This document shows, one piece after another, positions 1-10,268 of a stretch of DNA of 64,000 bases. The DNA comes from Stenotrophomonas sp. MMGLT7 (GTDB lineage: Bacteria; Pseudomonadota; Gammaproteobacteria; Xanthomonadales; Xanthomonadaceae). Position numbers and translations under genes: made by a program. Positions within the stretch are counted from its first letter, which is position 1. Every line of letters starts with the position of its first letter. Where the stretch lies: NCBI RefSeq assembly GCF_021168555.1, contig NZ_JAJOZS010000013.1, positions 52,788-116,787 on the forward strand, in the 5' to 3' direction. The notes under the pieces were generated by a model that saw only the letters and a program-made list of their open reading frames with translations, was not told the DNA's origin and searched no databases.

Positions 1-804
1 CTCCGCCTGCACCTTGAATTCGCTCAACACGTGGCCGGCCAGTTCGGCCAGGTCCACGTCCCGGTAGCCGGCCAGGTTGATCCCCGCGTCGAGCCGGGCC
101 AGGTCCAGCAGTTGCTCGGCCAGCCGGTTGCTGCGGCGGGCCACTTCCAGCAGGCGCTGCAGCGCCGCGTCCTTCTGCTCCACGGTATCGGCGCGCAGGG
201 CGACCTCGGCGTAGGCGTGCAGCGCCGACAACGGCGTGCGCAGTTCGTGTGCGGCCTGCGAGACGAAGTCGCGCTCGGCCTGTACCGCTTCCTCGACACG
301 CAGCAGCAGCGCGTTGAACGAGGAGATCAGCGGCTTGATCTCGTCGGGCACGCGGTCCACCGGGACCGGCGCGACCTCCAGGCCCTTGCGCGAGGCGATC
401 TCGCCGGAAATGCTCCTGAGCGGCCGCAGCGAGGCCCGTACCGCCCACCACATCAGCACGCCGACGATGGCCAGCTGCAGGGTGTTCAACGCCACCGCGG
501 TGAGCAGGTTGCTGAACGCGGATATCTGCTGCCCCGCCGAGGGCCCGGCCGTGCCCCGCGTGTCGCCGGGCGCCTGCGCACCGCCGGCGGCGGCATGGTT
601 GCGGCGGATCTTCTCCGCCACGCTGTCGGGCATCACCTTGAACAGCGTCCCGCCCAGGCGTTCGAGCCTGCTTTCCCAGAAGCCCGCGTTCGCCGACGAC
701 GGTGCCGGCGACAGGTAGGTCGCCATCATCGACAGCGACGCCAGCCAGCTCAGGAACACCACCGCACCCAGCGCGGCCATCATCCGATGCTGCAGCGATC
801 TCAC
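1..804 (-). CDS. Sensor histidine kinase, 3' end outside window
   Basis: Membrane sensor kinase of an OmpR-type two-component pair; it should autophosphorylate on a histidine and pass the phosphate to the regulator encoded just upstream. 268 codons are visible. A hydrophobic N-terminal segment (about residues 8-30) anchors it, a short extracytoplasmic part follows, and the H-box reads AAHELRTPLSALHAYAE, then a QseC/PmrB-style LLDLARLDAG segment. The ATPase half is beyond the left edge. The start is a GTG whose last two bases overlap the TGA of the response regulator (GTGA), which implies translational coupling. The signal sensed cannot be read from the sequence. Confidence 0.88.
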   Translation of the reverse strand, partial: MRSLQHRMMAALGAVVFLSWLASLSMMATYLSPAPSSANAGFWESRLERLGGTLFKVMPDSVAEKIRRNHAAAGGAQAPGDTRGTAGPSAGQQISAFSNLLTAVALNTLQLAIVGVLMWWAVRASLRPLRSISGEIASRKGLEVAPVPVDRVPDEIKPLISSFNALLLRVEEAVQAERDFVSQAAHELRTPLSALHAYAEVALRADTVEQKDAALQRLLEVARRSNRLAEQLLDLARLDAGINLAGYRDVDLAELAGHVLSEFKVQAE

Positions 805-1463
805 CTGTCGCCCCCGACGGTGTAGCCATGGCCGTGGACGGTGACGATGACGCCCTCCCCCAGCTTGCGCCGCAGCTGGTGCACGAACACGGTGATGGTG
901 TTGCTGCCCACGTCCGCGGCACCGCCATACACCGCGTTCTCCAGGTAGGCGCGCGGCACCACGCGGCCGCTGCGCTCCATCAGCGCCAGCAGCAGCCGGT
1001 ACTCGTGCGCGCTCAGCGCAACCCGTTCGCCCGCCTTGGTCACCGTCTGGCTGGACGGGTCGAGCTCCACCTCCCCCTGCACCAGCGTCGGCACCACCTG
1101 CCCCTGGCTGCGGCGCATGACCGCCCTGACCCTGGCCAGCAGCTCGTCGAACTGGAACGGCTTGACCAGGTAGTCGTCGGCGCCGGCGTCCAGGCCGCGG
1201 ATGCGGTCGCTGAGCTGGCCGCGCGCGGTGAGCACGATGACCGGCGTGGCGTCGTAGCGTTCGCGCAGGAAGCGGATCACCGCCAGCCCGGATTCGCCCG
1301 GCAGCCCGATATCGAGCAGGATCGCGTCGTAGCCATGCTCGACCAGCGCGGTCTTGGCGGCCCCGGCGCTGCCCACGTGGTCCAGCCTCCAGGAGTGCTG
1401 GCGGATCCCGTCGCAGATGGCCTGCGCGAGCATGGGATCGTCTTCTACGAGCAGCAGTTGCAC
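801..1463 (-). CDS. OmpR/PmrA-type response regulator
   Basis: DNA-binding response regulator of 220 residues: a receiver domain (acidic pocket EDD near residues 7-9, phosphoacceptor D51 in LLDIGLPG, conserved lysine in VKPF) followed by an OmpR-type winged helix ending in a TVHGHGYTVGG segment. It precedes and overlaps its partner kinase by four bases. Start choice: the GTG at 1463 has GGAG eight bases upstream and gives the usual family N-terminus (xxLLLVEDD). An ATG at 1487 would add eight residues without a ribosome site. It resembles QseB/PmrA regulators; the regulon is unknown. Confidence 0.88.
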   Translation of the reverse strand: MQLLLVEDDPMLAQAICDGIRQHSWRLDHVGSAGAAKTALVEHGYDAILLDIGLPGESGLAVIRFLRERYDATPVIVLTARGQLSDRIRGLDAGADDYLVKPFQFDELLARVRAVMRRSQGQVVPTLVQGEVELDPSSQTVTKAGERVALSAHEYRLLLALMERSGRVVPRAYLENAVYGGAADVGSNTITVFVHQLRRKLGEGVIVTVHGHGYTVGGDR

Positions 1464-1643
1464 GCGATGGGCTCCATCGGCAGGCATTGAGGTCGCGCGA
1501 TGATGCTGCAGCGATATTGGAAACTTGTTAATGGCCGTGGCGACGGCGCCGCGTGTCCCGGGCGGGCGGCCACTGCGCGTGCACGCCGGCGGCGCAGCGC
1601 CGGCATCGGAACCGCGCAGCTGCAGCCACGCATGCCGCGACGC

Positions 1644-1649
1644 TAGAAT
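1644..1649 (+). promoter_or_regulatory. -10-like TAGAAT, possible leaderless start
   Basis: TAGAAT lies seven bases before the ATG at 1657, so transcription would begin on or next to the start codon. No Shine-Dalgarno sequence is present and the -35 region is weak. The same geometry recurs before other genes in this window. Confidence 0.4.
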
Positions 1650-1656
1650 CCAACGC

Positions 1657-2319
1657 ATGAACGACCACGCCCGCGAGCTGGACATGGAGGCGGTCCGCAT
1701 CGAGGCGGGCGATGTCCTGCTGCGGCCGTTCCGGCGACAGGACGCGCCCGCCTTCGCCGAAGCGGCGCTCGAGTCGGTCGCCAGCGTCGGCCCCTGGCTG
1801 CCGTGGTGCACCGGGGCCTACAGCGAGCGCGATGCCCTGGACTGGTTCGCCAACTGCCGCGAGCAGTGGCGCCAGGGCAGCGCCCGCGAGTTCGGCGCGT
1901 TCGACCGCCAAACAGGCGCCCTGCTCGGCGGCGCCGGTCTCAACCAGATCGCCCACGACCACCGCTACTGCAACCTCGGCTACTGGGTGCGCCAATCCAG
2001 GCAGGGCCGCGGCATCGCCGCCAACTGCGCCGGCGCCCTGGCGGAGTACGGCTTCTCCGTGCTGGGCCTGCAGCGCGTGGAGATCGTGGTCGCGCTCGAC
2101 AACCTGCCCAGCGCCGCCGTCGCCGGCAGGCTCGGCGCGTTGCGCGAGGGCGTCGCCCGCAACCGCCTGTTCCTGCATGGCCGGCCGCTGGACGCGCTAG
2201 TGTTCTCGCTAGTCCCGCAACGGCCGCCGACGCCGCCGGGCCGGCCCGGCGGCGCCGAACACCGGCTCGCTACGGCGCCGGCAGCGGCGTCAGCACCAGG
2301 TCCTGGAAGTCGAAGCTGA
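1657..2319 (+). CDS. GNAT family N-acetyltransferase (RimJ-like)
   Basis: Acetyl-CoA-dependent N-acetyltransferase of 220 residues resembling the RimJ/RimL branch that modifies N-termini or small molecules. It has an LLRPFRRQDAPAFAEA opening, a GGAGLNQI strand, a YWVRQSRQGRGIAA segment matching the acetyl-CoA-binding R/Q-x-x-G-x-G/A loop, and a late N-LPSAAVAGRLG helix. The start is taken at 1657 because of the -10-like hexamer just before it; ATG 1684 is an alternative. The last 50 bases run into the end of the convergent serine hydrolase gene, so the proline/alanine-rich C-terminal tail may be poorly conserved. The substrate is unknown. Confidence 0.82.
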   Translation: MNDHARELDMEAVRIEAGDVLLRPFRRQDAPAFAEAALESVASVGPWLPWCTGAYSERDALDWFANCREQWRQGSAREFGAFDRQTGALLGGAGLNQIAHDHRYCNLGYWVRQSRQGRGIAANCAGALAEYGFSVLGLQRVEIVVALDNLPSAAVAGRLGALREGVARNRLFLHGRPLDALVFSLVPQRPPTPPGRPGGAEHRLATAPAAASAPGPGSRS

Positions 2320-3835
2320 AGTCGGTCAGCGGCGACACCGGCTGCATGCGCACCTCGCGCACCTTGCTGTCCGGGTCCAGGGCGAAGGCGACGAAGGCGT
2401 CGGCGTTGAGCGTGCGGTCGTCCCAGCGCACGATGAAGGTGTCGTGCTGCCAGTGCTCCAGCGTGCCGGCAAGCAAGCGGGTGCGGCTGAACTGCATGCG
2501 CAGCCTGCCGCCCTGCTCGACGATGGCGACGTCGCCGTACCACGGGTCGCGGTAGGTGGCCGCGTAGCCGGCCAGCCGCAGCGAGGGCTTCGACCTGGCG
2601 TCGCGCGCTGCCAGGTGCTTGCTCCAGCTTTCGTCGGCATTGCCCTTGGCCTTGTCCACCGCCTTGGCGTAGGCGTCCACCCAGTCGGTCTTCGGCGCAC
2701 CGAGCAGCGCGTCGAGCACGGTGTAGGTCACCGCGTTGAAGGCGGCGCCCACCTCCTGGTTGGTCAGCACCACCACGCCCAGCTTCCTGTCCGGCACCAG
2801 GGTCAGGCGCGAGACCATGCCCGGCCAGCCGCCGGTGTGCCACACCAGCTTCTGCCCGCGGTAGTCGCTCAGGCTCCAGCCCTCGCCGTAGCCGGCGAAG
2901 TTGGGCACGGCCGCGGCCAGCTCCGGCACCGCCGGCCTGGGGATCGGCACCGGGGTGATCACCGACCACATCTCGCGCTGGCGCGCCTCGCTGAACAGCG
3001 GTTTGCCGTCGGGCAGCGTGCCGCCGGCCAGCTGCACGTTCATCCACTTGGCCAGGTCGTGCACGCTGGCATACAGGTCGCCGGCGGCGCGGTTGTTGGA
3101 CCAGCTCATCCGCGGTACCGGCTGCAGGTCCTTGAAATCGGCCTTGGCGTGGCCGCTGGCCGCTGCGTCGGCCGCGCCGACGCGGTCGTTGAAGCGCGCG
3201 CCGCTCATGCCCACCGGGTCGAGGATGCGCTGCTGCACGAAGTCCACGTAGGACTGGCCGGAGACCTGCTCGATCACCTTCTGCGCCACCGCGTAGAGAA
3301 TGTTGTCGTAGGCATAGCGGTCGCGGAAGCCGCCCTTGAGCGGCACCTGCGCCAGCCGCCGCACCACCTCGTCCACGCTGTAGTCGCTGGGCGGCCAGAA
3401 CAGCAGGTCGCCGGCGCCCAGGCTCAGGCCGGAGCGATGCGCCAGCAGGTCGCGGATGCGCATCTCGCCGGTGACGTAGGCATCGGACATGCGGAACCAG
3501 GGCAGGTGGTCGATGACACGGTCGTCGAGCTTGAGCTTGCCGTCGTCGGCCAGGATCGACAGCGCCGCGGCGGTGAAGGCCTTGGTATTGGAGGCGATGG
3601 CGAACGGCGTGGTCGCCGTCACCGGCTCGGGCTTGCCGACCTCGCGCACGCCGTAGCCGCGCTCCAGCACCACCTGCCCGTCCCTGACGATGGCCACGGC
3701 GATGCCGGGCACGTCGAACTGCTTGCGCACGCGCTCGACCTGCGCGTCCAGGTCCTGCAGTTCCTGCGGCACCTCGACCGCGCCCGCCGACACGCTCACC
3801 GCCAGCATCACACCACCCCACCAGGACTTGCCCAA
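2270..3835 (-). CDS. Exported serine hydrolase, class C beta-lactamase/CubicO-like
   Basis: Penicillin-binding-protein-like serine hydrolase of 521 residues, probably periplasmic. The nucleophile motif is S82-N-T-K85, the second motif appears as Y-D-N in DRYAYDNIL, and an HTGG box (WHTGGWPGM) stands in for KTG. A C-terminal beta-rich domain after about residue 400 is typical of the DUF3471-bearing subgroup. The start is taken as TTG at 3835: it has GGGAG eight bases upstream and gives a signal peptide with a lysine-containing n-region. The ATG at 3808 would leave a truncated signal. The gene begins 40 bases after rraA on the same strand and may be cotranscribed. It could act on peptidoglycan peptides, D-amino peptides or esters. 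Confidence 0.85.
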   Translation of the reverse strand: MGKSWWGGVMLAVSVSAGAVEVPQELQDLDAQVERVRKQFDVPGIAVAIVRDGQVVLERGYGVREVGKPEPVTATTPFAIASNTKAFTAAALSILADDGKLKLDDRVIDHLPWFRMSDAYVTGEMRIRDLLAHRSGLSLGAGDLLFWPPSDYSVDEVVRRLAQVPLKGGFRDRYAYDNILYAVAQKVIEQVSGQSYVDFVQQRILDPVGMSGARFNDRVGAADAAASGHAKADFKDLQPVPRMSWSNNRAAGDLYASVHDLAKWMNVQLAGGTLPDGKPLFSEARQREMWSVITPVPIPRPAVPELAAAVPNFAGYGEGWSLSDYRGQKLVWHTGGWPGMVSRLTLVPDRKLGVVVLTNQEVGAAFNAVTYTVLDALLGAPKTDWVDAYAKAVDKAKGNADESWSKHLAARDARSKPSLRLAGYAATYRDPWYGDVAIVEQGGRLRMQFSRTRLLAGTLEHWQHDTFIVRWDDRTLNADAFVAFALDPDSKVREVRMQPVSPLTDFSFDFQDLVLTPLPAP

Positions 3836-3875
3836 GACATCGCTCCCATCGAACGGAAAAGAAACGGCACCCGCC

Positions 3876-4352
3876 TCACGCCAGCGGCGCGGGCGAGACC
3901 AGTACGCCGTTGCCGTCGGCATACAGCCAATGGCCCGGCACGAAATCCACGCCGGCGAAAGTCACCGGCACATCCACCTCGCCCAGCCCGCGCTTGTCGG
4001 TCCTGCGCGGGCACGCGGCCAGCGCCTGCACGCCCAGCGGCAGCGTCGCCAGCACCTCCACGTCGCGCACGCAGCCATGGATCAGCAGTCCGGCCCAACC
4101 GTTGTCCACCGCGTTGGCGGCGATCTGGTCGCCCAGCAGGGCGCAGTCGAGCGCGCCGCCGCCGTCCACCACCAGCACCCGGCCCTGCCCCGGCGTGCCT
4201 GCCAGCTCGCGCACGCGCGAGTTGTCGCGCGGGGCGCGCACGGTGACGATCCGGCCGCAGAAGGCGACCTTGCCGCCGTAGCCGCGGAACAGCGGCTGGG
4301 CGACGACGGCATGCGGGTGCTCGTCGCACAGGTCGGGCGTGGTCCAGGACAT
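3876..4352 (-). CDS. rraA: RraA family protein (RNase E regulator fold)
   Basis: 158-residue RraA protein. E. coli RraA (161 residues) binds RNase E and inhibits RNA decay; some relatives are instead 4-hydroxy-4-methyl-2-oxoglutarate aldolases. The family signature is visible: a [13 protein letters not shown] strand, the [12 protein letters not shown] loop, [28 protein letters not shown] and a C-terminal strand with [17 protein letters not shown]. The start ATG at 4352 gives [12 protein letters not shown], the usual family beginning. The serine hydrolase gene follows after 40 bases. Length and motifs fit the regulator group better than the aldolases, but the two cannot be separated with certainty by eye. 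Confidence 0.88.
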   Translation of the reverse strand: MSWTTPDLCDEHPHAVVAQPLFRGYGGKVAFCGRIVTVRAPRDNSRVRELAGTPGQGRVLVVDGGGALDCALLGDQIAANAVDNGWAGLLIHGCVRDVEVLATLPLGVQALAACPRRTDKRGLGEVDVPVTFAGVDFVPGHWLYADGNGVLVSPAPLA

Positions 4353-4598
4353 GGCGGGGTTCTCGCGCGAGGGGTTTCGCGCGATGGTAACGCGAGCGGA
4401 GCGACCTTCGCCGCCACACCGACACGGAGCGCCCGTCATGCCGACCACCTTCATCCGCCTCGTCCCCGCTCACGCGCTGCGCGGGGGCGACGCGGCGCTC
4501 GCCCACCGCGAAGGAGTTTATCGGCCCCCCGACTGCCACCGTCGCGCCAGGCACGGATGCGGCACCGCGACCTGCCGCGCCGACCGGGTGCCTGCCGC

Positions 4599-5429
4599 AT
4601 GACCGACCTGTTCGACGCCAACGTCCCCCTGCCCGACGGCATCCACGTCGGCATCGGCGGCTGGACCTTCGCCCCCTGGCGCGGCGGCATGTTCTATCCG
4701 CAGGGACTGGTGCAGCGGCGCGAGCTGGAGTACGCCAGCCGCCACGTCAATGCCATCGAGATCAACGGCACCTGGTACGGCACTCAGAAACCGGCCACCT
4801 ACGCCAAGTGGCGCGAGCAGACGCCGGAAGGCTTCGTGTTCTCCGCCAAGGCGCCGCGGCGCATCACCAGCGCACGCACGCTGGCCGGCACGCGCGGGCA
4901 GGTCGAGGACTTCGTCGCCGGCATCGCCGAACTGGGCGACCGGCTGGCGGTGCTGTCGTGGCAGTTCGAGGCCGGCCGCCGCCTGGAGCACGACGATTTC
5001 GCCGCGTTCCTGGAGTTGCTGCCCGCGCGAGCCGGACACCACCGGCTGCGCCACGCGCTGGAGATCCGCGATCCGGAGTTCTTCACCCCCGACCTGCTGG
5101 CGCTGGCCAGGCGCCAGCGCATGGCGATCGTCTACACCGACTCGCCCGAGTATCCGTCCCATGCCGACCTCACCGCCGACTTCGTCTATGCCCGGCTGAT
5201 GCGCAGCCAGGCGGACATGGCGACCGGCTACCCGCTCGCCGCCCTCAAGGCATGGGCAAGCCGCATCCACGCCTGGCGCCGTGGCGAGGACCCGGCGGAA
5301 CTGCCGCACCTGCACGAAGCGGACGCACCGGCGACGCCGCGCGAGGTGTTCGTGTTCTTCATCAGCGCGGCCAAGCAGCACAACCCGGCCGCGGCGATGC
5401 GGCTGCTGCAGGAGCTGGCGCAGCGCTGA
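4599..5429 (+). CDS. DUF72 domain protein (YecE-like)
   Basis: 276-residue member of the DUF72/YecE family, a TIM-barrel-like fold of unknown biochemical role. Recognisable parts are the opening VGIGGWTFAPWRGGMFYPQGL, the AIEINGTWYGTQKPATYAKWREQTP segment, FVFSAKAPRRIT, and the late FVYARLMRSQ with a C-terminal VFVFFISAAKQHNPAAAMRL. ATG 4599 is used because it places the domain at residue 15; the open frame extends further upstream but without homology-like sequence. A 246-base gap separates it from the divergent rraA. No function is claimed. Confidence 0.85.
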   Translation: MTDLFDANVPLPDGIHVGIGGWTFAPWRGGMFYPQGLVQRRELEYASRHVNAIEINGTWYGTQKPATYAKWREQTPEGFVFSAKAPRRITSARTLAGTRGQVEDFVAGIAELGDRLAVLSWQFEAGRRLEHDDFAAFLELLPARAGHHRLRHALEIRDPEFFTPDLLALARRQRMAIVYTDSPEYPSHADLTADFVYARLMRSQADMATGYPLAALKAWASRIHAWRRGEDPAELPHLHEADAPATPREVFVFFISAAKQHNPAAAMRLLQELAQR

Positions 5430-5467
5430 TCCGGCGGGCAACGGCGGCGGCGGCAAACATCGACCTC

Positions 5468-5780
5468 GTCGTCCCCGCGCAGGTGCCCCGCTGTCCGGAG
5501 AAGCGCAGGACCGCGGCTCTGCGCCCAAGCGGCGTGGTTCATGCCCGGGATAACGGAAAAGTCGTCCCCGCACAGGCGCCCGCTGTTCGGAGAGAAGCGC
5601 AGGACCGGCAGCTCTCCGCCCAAGTGGCGTGGCTCATGCCCGGGATAACGGAACCATCGTCTCCGCGCAGGCGGGGACCCGGGGACTTTCGCGGTGGAAT
5701 CAGCCAGCCACGGAATCTCCCGCTGATCCCGTCTTCCAAGGCACAGGCGCTGGGCGGCCGCCTGCGCGGGGACGACGACG
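5468..5780. repeat. Degenerate tandem repeat of about 93-95 bp with palindromic ends
   Basis: Three units begin at 5468, 5561 and 5656 with GTCGTCCCCGCRCAGG-like starts and share GAAGCGCAGGACCG, GTGGYTCATGCCCGGGATAACGGAA and similar words. The block closes at 5755-5780 with GGCCGCCTGCGCGGGGACGA, an inverted copy of the unit start. The same family recurs at 58905-59260. Confidence 0.75.
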
Positions 5781-5897
5781 ATTGGATGTTCCGCAAGCGC
5801 CACAGCTTCGCGAAGACGGCGCGTTGCGTGCCTGGTTGGCGACACGGCGAGACCGGACAACGGCATGCCGATCCTGCCCATGACACCGCCGATCGGC

Positions 5898-5903
5898 GAC
5901 AAT
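5898..5903 (+). promoter_or_regulatory. -10-like GACAAT, possible leaderless start
   Basis: GACAAT sits seven bases upstream of the ATG at 5911 with no ribosome-binding site between, matching the leaderless geometry seen at other genes here. Confidence 0.35.
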
Positions 5904-5910
5904 CGCGCCC

Positions 5911-6840
5911 ATGCCCGACACCGCCAACCGCACCGCCCTGCTGCAGATCCACTTCTGCGTCCTGCTGTGGGGCATCACCGCGATCCTGGGCAAGCTGATC
6001 ACGCTGCCGGCACTGGCGCTGGTGTGGTGGCGCATGCTGCTGGTGGTGGCCGCGCTGGCGCTGCTGCCGCGGGTCTGGCGCGGCCTGTCGGCACTGACGC
6101 CGCGGCTGGCATGGGGCTATTGCGGCGTCGGCGTGCTGGTGGCGCTGCACTGGCTCACCTTCTACGGCGCGATCAAGCTGGCCAACGCCTCGGTGGCGGC
6201 CACCTGCATCGCGCTGGCACCGGTGTTCACCTCGGTGATCGAGCCGTGGGTGGCGAAGCGGCCGTTCCAGCCGCGCGAACTGTTCTTCGGCGTGGCGGTG
6301 CTGCCCGGCGTGGCCATGGTGGTCGGCGGCGTGCCCGACGGCATGCGCCTGGGCGTGATGGTGGGCGCGGCCTCGGCGCTGCTGGTGGCGGTCTTCGGCT
6401 CGCTCAACAAGCGCCTGGTCAGCCATGCCGACCCCTTGACGGTCACCGCGCTCGAACTCGGCGCCGGTACCCTGGCACTGATGCTGCTGGCGCCGCTGCT
6501 GCCGTTCCTGCTGCCGGTCCTGAGCGGCCCGCTGCTGGTGCTGCCGAGCCTGCACGACGCCCTGCTGTTGCTGCTGCTCTCGCTGGCCTGCACGCTGCTG
6601 CCGTTCGCGCTGGCGCTGGTGGCGCTGCGCCGGCTCAGCGCCTACACGGTGCAGCTGGTGACCAACCTGGAGCCGGTCTACGCGATCGTGCTGGCGGCGC
6701 TGTTCCTGCAGGAGCAGAGGGAACTGACGCCGATGTTCTACCTCGGCGTGGCGATCATCCTGGCCGCGGTGTTCCTGCATCCGCTGCTGGGGCGGTGGAA
6801 ACCGGTCCCGGCCGGCACCTCCCCGCAGGAGCACCTGTAG
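5911..6840 (+). CDS. EamA/DMT-family inner-membrane transporter
   Basis: 309-residue drug/metabolite transporter with about ten membrane helices in two EamA repeats (roughly residues 10-140 and 150-290). These carriers export amino acids, metabolites or drugs, or take up nutrients; the substrate cannot be told. Conserved features are the N-terminal LLWGITAILGKL helix, the ALHWLTFYGAIKLANASVAATCIALAPVFT helix pair and a C-terminal NLEPVYAIVLAALFLQE segment. The TAG stop lies inside the GTAG head of a REP element, so the original C-terminus may have been changed when the repeat arrived. The upstream region suggests a leaderless transcript. Confidence 0.88.
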   Translation: MPDTANRTALLQIHFCVLLWGITAILGKLITLPALALVWWRMLLVVAALALLPRVWRGLSALTPRLAWGYCGVGVLVALHWLTFYGAIKLANASVAATCIALAPVFTSVIEPWVAKRPFQPRELFFGVAVLPGVAMVVGGVPDGMRLGVMVGAASALLVAVFGSLNKRLVSHADPLTVTALELGAGTLALMLLAPLLPFLLPVLSGPLLVLPSLHDALLLLLLSLACTLLPFALALVALRRLSAYTVQLVTNLEPVYAIVLAALFLQEQRELTPMFYLGVAIILAAVFLHPLLGRWKPVPAGTSPQEHL

Positions 6841-6906
6841 GAGCGACTTCAGTCGCGATGAGGCTGTACCGGTAAAGCCGCAATCGCGACTGAAGTCGCT
6901 CCTACA
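6836..6906. repeat. Inverted GTAG-REP pair (REPIN-like)
   Basis: TGTAGGAGCGACTTCAGTCG at the left and its exact complement at the right enclose a short centre. Each arm also contains its own GCGACT-TC-AGTCGC hairpin behind GTAG, the layout of REP sequences mobilised by RAYT transposases. It overlaps the stop codon of the EamA gene and lies between it and the convergent rluF, so it may also act as a transcription end. Confidence 0.88.
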
Positions 6907-6931
6907 GGGACCTCGCCCTCGCCAGGCCGGC

Positions 6932-7654
6932 TCAGAATTCGTTGTGCTGCGGCAGCAGGCCGCGCAGTTCGGCGTCGGTGAGATTGCGCCACTGCCCGGG
7001 CCTGAGCGCGCCGAGCTTGACGTTGTCGATGCGCACCCGGCGCAGCTGGGTGACGCGGTAGCCGAACTCGGCCGCCATCAGCCGGATCTGCCGGTTCAGT
7101 CCCTGCTCGAGCACGATGCGGAAGCCGAACTTGGCGATGCGCGCGGTGCGACACGGCAGCGTCATCTCGCCGTGGATGCGCACGCCGCGGGCCATGCCGC
7201 GCAGGAACTCCTCGGTCACCGGCTTGTTCACCGCCACCAGGTACTCCTTCTGCCGACGGTTCTCCGCACGCAGGATCTGGTTGACGATGTCGCCGTTGCT
7301 GGTCAGCAGGATCAGCCCCTCGGACTCCTTGTCCAGCCGCCCGATCGGGAAGATGCGCTGCTCGTGGCCGACGAAATCGACGATGTTGCCCTTGACCGCG
7401 CTCTCGGTGGTGCAGGTGATGCCCACCGGCTTGTTGAGCACGATGTAGACATGCCGGCGGCCGGTCTTGCCGACGACCGCGCGGGCGCGCAGCGGCTGCC
7501 CGTCCAGCTTGACCTCGTCGCCCTCGCCCACCACCGCCCCGGCGCCGGCGGTGATGCCGTTGACGGTGACGCGGCGCTCGCCGATCAGGCGATCGGCCTC
7601 GCGGCGCGAGCAGAAGCCGGTCTCGGCGATGTGCTTGTTCAGGCGTGTGGTCAT
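6932..7654 (-). CDS. rluF: 23S rRNA pseudouridine(2604) synthase RluF
   Basis: RsuA/RluB/RluF-family pseudouridine synthase of 240 residues. An S4 RNA-binding domain (about residues 1-60, beginning TTRLNKHIAETGFCSRREADRLI) is followed by the catalytic domain with IGRLDKESEGLILLTSNGD, in which D108 is the predicted catalytic aspartate, and the ENRRQKEYLVAVNKP strand. The QGLNRQIRLMAAEFGYRVTQLRRVRI segment points to RluF rather than RsuA. It is shorter than E. coli RluF (290 residues), lacking a basic C-terminal tail. It lies downstream of deaD on the same strand, separated by a repeat with several hairpins. Confidence 0.88.
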   Translation of the reverse strand: MTTRLNKHIAETGFCSRREADRLIGERRVTVNGITAGAGAVVGEGDEVKLDGQPLRARAVVGKTGRRHVYIVLNKPVGITCTTESAVKGNIVDFVGHEQRIFPIGRLDKESEGLILLTSNGDIVNQILRAENRRQKEYLVAVNKPVTEEFLRGMARGVRIHGEMTLPCRTARIAKFGFRIVLEQGLNRQIRLMAAEFGYRVTQLRRVRIDNVKLGALRPGQWRNLTDAELRGLLPQHNEF

Positions 7655-7715
7655 GGGAGGGGGATCACGACGGAAGGAAAAGACACTCGCACGGGAAGGG
7701 AACGCAGCGCTGCCC

Positions 7716-7829
7716 CCTTCTCCCGTTCACGGGAGAAGGTGCCCCGAAGGGGCGGATGAGGGTGCTTCCAGGCGCCTGCGGCGCCTCCCCCATCCGCCTT
7801 CGGCACCTTCCCCCGCAAGCGGGGGAAGG
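7716..7829. repeat. Multi-hairpin intergenic repeat
   Basis: Three adjacent inverted repeats are visible: CCTTCTCCCG-ttca-CGGGAGAAGG, GGCGCC-tgc-GGCGCC and CCTTCCCCC/GGGGGAAGG, with GGCGGATGAGGGT and CCCATCCGCC also pairing across the centre. It lies between deaD and rluF and could form a large structure in RNA that terminates or stabilises the deaD transcript. Confidence 0.75.
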
Positions 7830-7845
7830 AAATGGCCGGCGCCGT

Positions 7846-9804
<1,959 letters not shown>

Positions 9805-9943
9805 GGTGACTCCGGAGGCACCGCCGCGAACGGGCGGGCGAAAGAGCGCTATTGTGCCGCCTGCGGGGAGCCGTGTCGAAAAGTCCCGTTCAGCTGCGAG
9901 GCGGCGCCGTGACGAACTGCCCGTTCGCGCGAATCCCCCCTGC

Positions 9944-10233
9944 ATGTCCGCACAGAACCCGCCCATGCCCCGCCTCGACCGTAGCGAAGCCGCCCGCGCG
10001 CGGTTCGCGACCTTGCTCGAACGCCACCGCGGCATCCTGTACAAGGTCGCCGGCAGCTATGCCTTCGGCGCCGAGGACCGCGCCGACCTGCGGCAGGAGA
10101 TCGCCGCCCAGCTGTGGCGCGCCTTCCCCGGCTACGACCCGGCACGGCCGTTCTCCACCGCGGCAACGTCGGACGCAGCGTCGCCCGCGCCCAGGCGATG
10201 CTGGAGGAAATCGAACGCTTCGAGCGCGAATGA
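9944..10233 (+). pseudogene. ECF sigma factor remnant fused to the tail of another gene
   Basis: From ATG 9944 the frame reads like the first 70 residues of an ECF RNA polymerase sigma factor (LLERHRGILYKVAGSYAFGAEDRADLRQEI then QLWRAFPGYDPARPFST, i.e. region 2.1-2.2). The expected next part (WMYRIALN-type region 2.3-4) is absent. Around 10163 the coding sense moves to another frame, reading GNVGRSVARAQAMLEEIERFERE and a TGA at 10231-10233, which looks like the end of a different protein. The simplest reading is an internal deletion that joined a sigma gene to the end of its downstream partner. The in-frame extension of the sigma frame past the junction has no sensible composition. Confidence 0.65.
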
Positions 10234-10268
10234 CCGACAATGGCCGCCGTCCTTCCGGCACATTCCCC

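Larger units (their letters stand above)
5430..5910. other. Intergenic stretch filled by repeats
   Basis: The gap between the DUF72 gene and the EamA gene has no plausible gene. Most of it is the tandem repeat block listed at 5468-5780; the remaining 130 bases lead to the EamA start. Confidence 0.6.

Noticed and set aside
5468..5780. Possible CRISPR array
   Set aside because: Unit length is about 93-95 bases with no short constant repeat and unique spacer pattern, and no cas gene is nearby. It is a degenerate tandem repeat.
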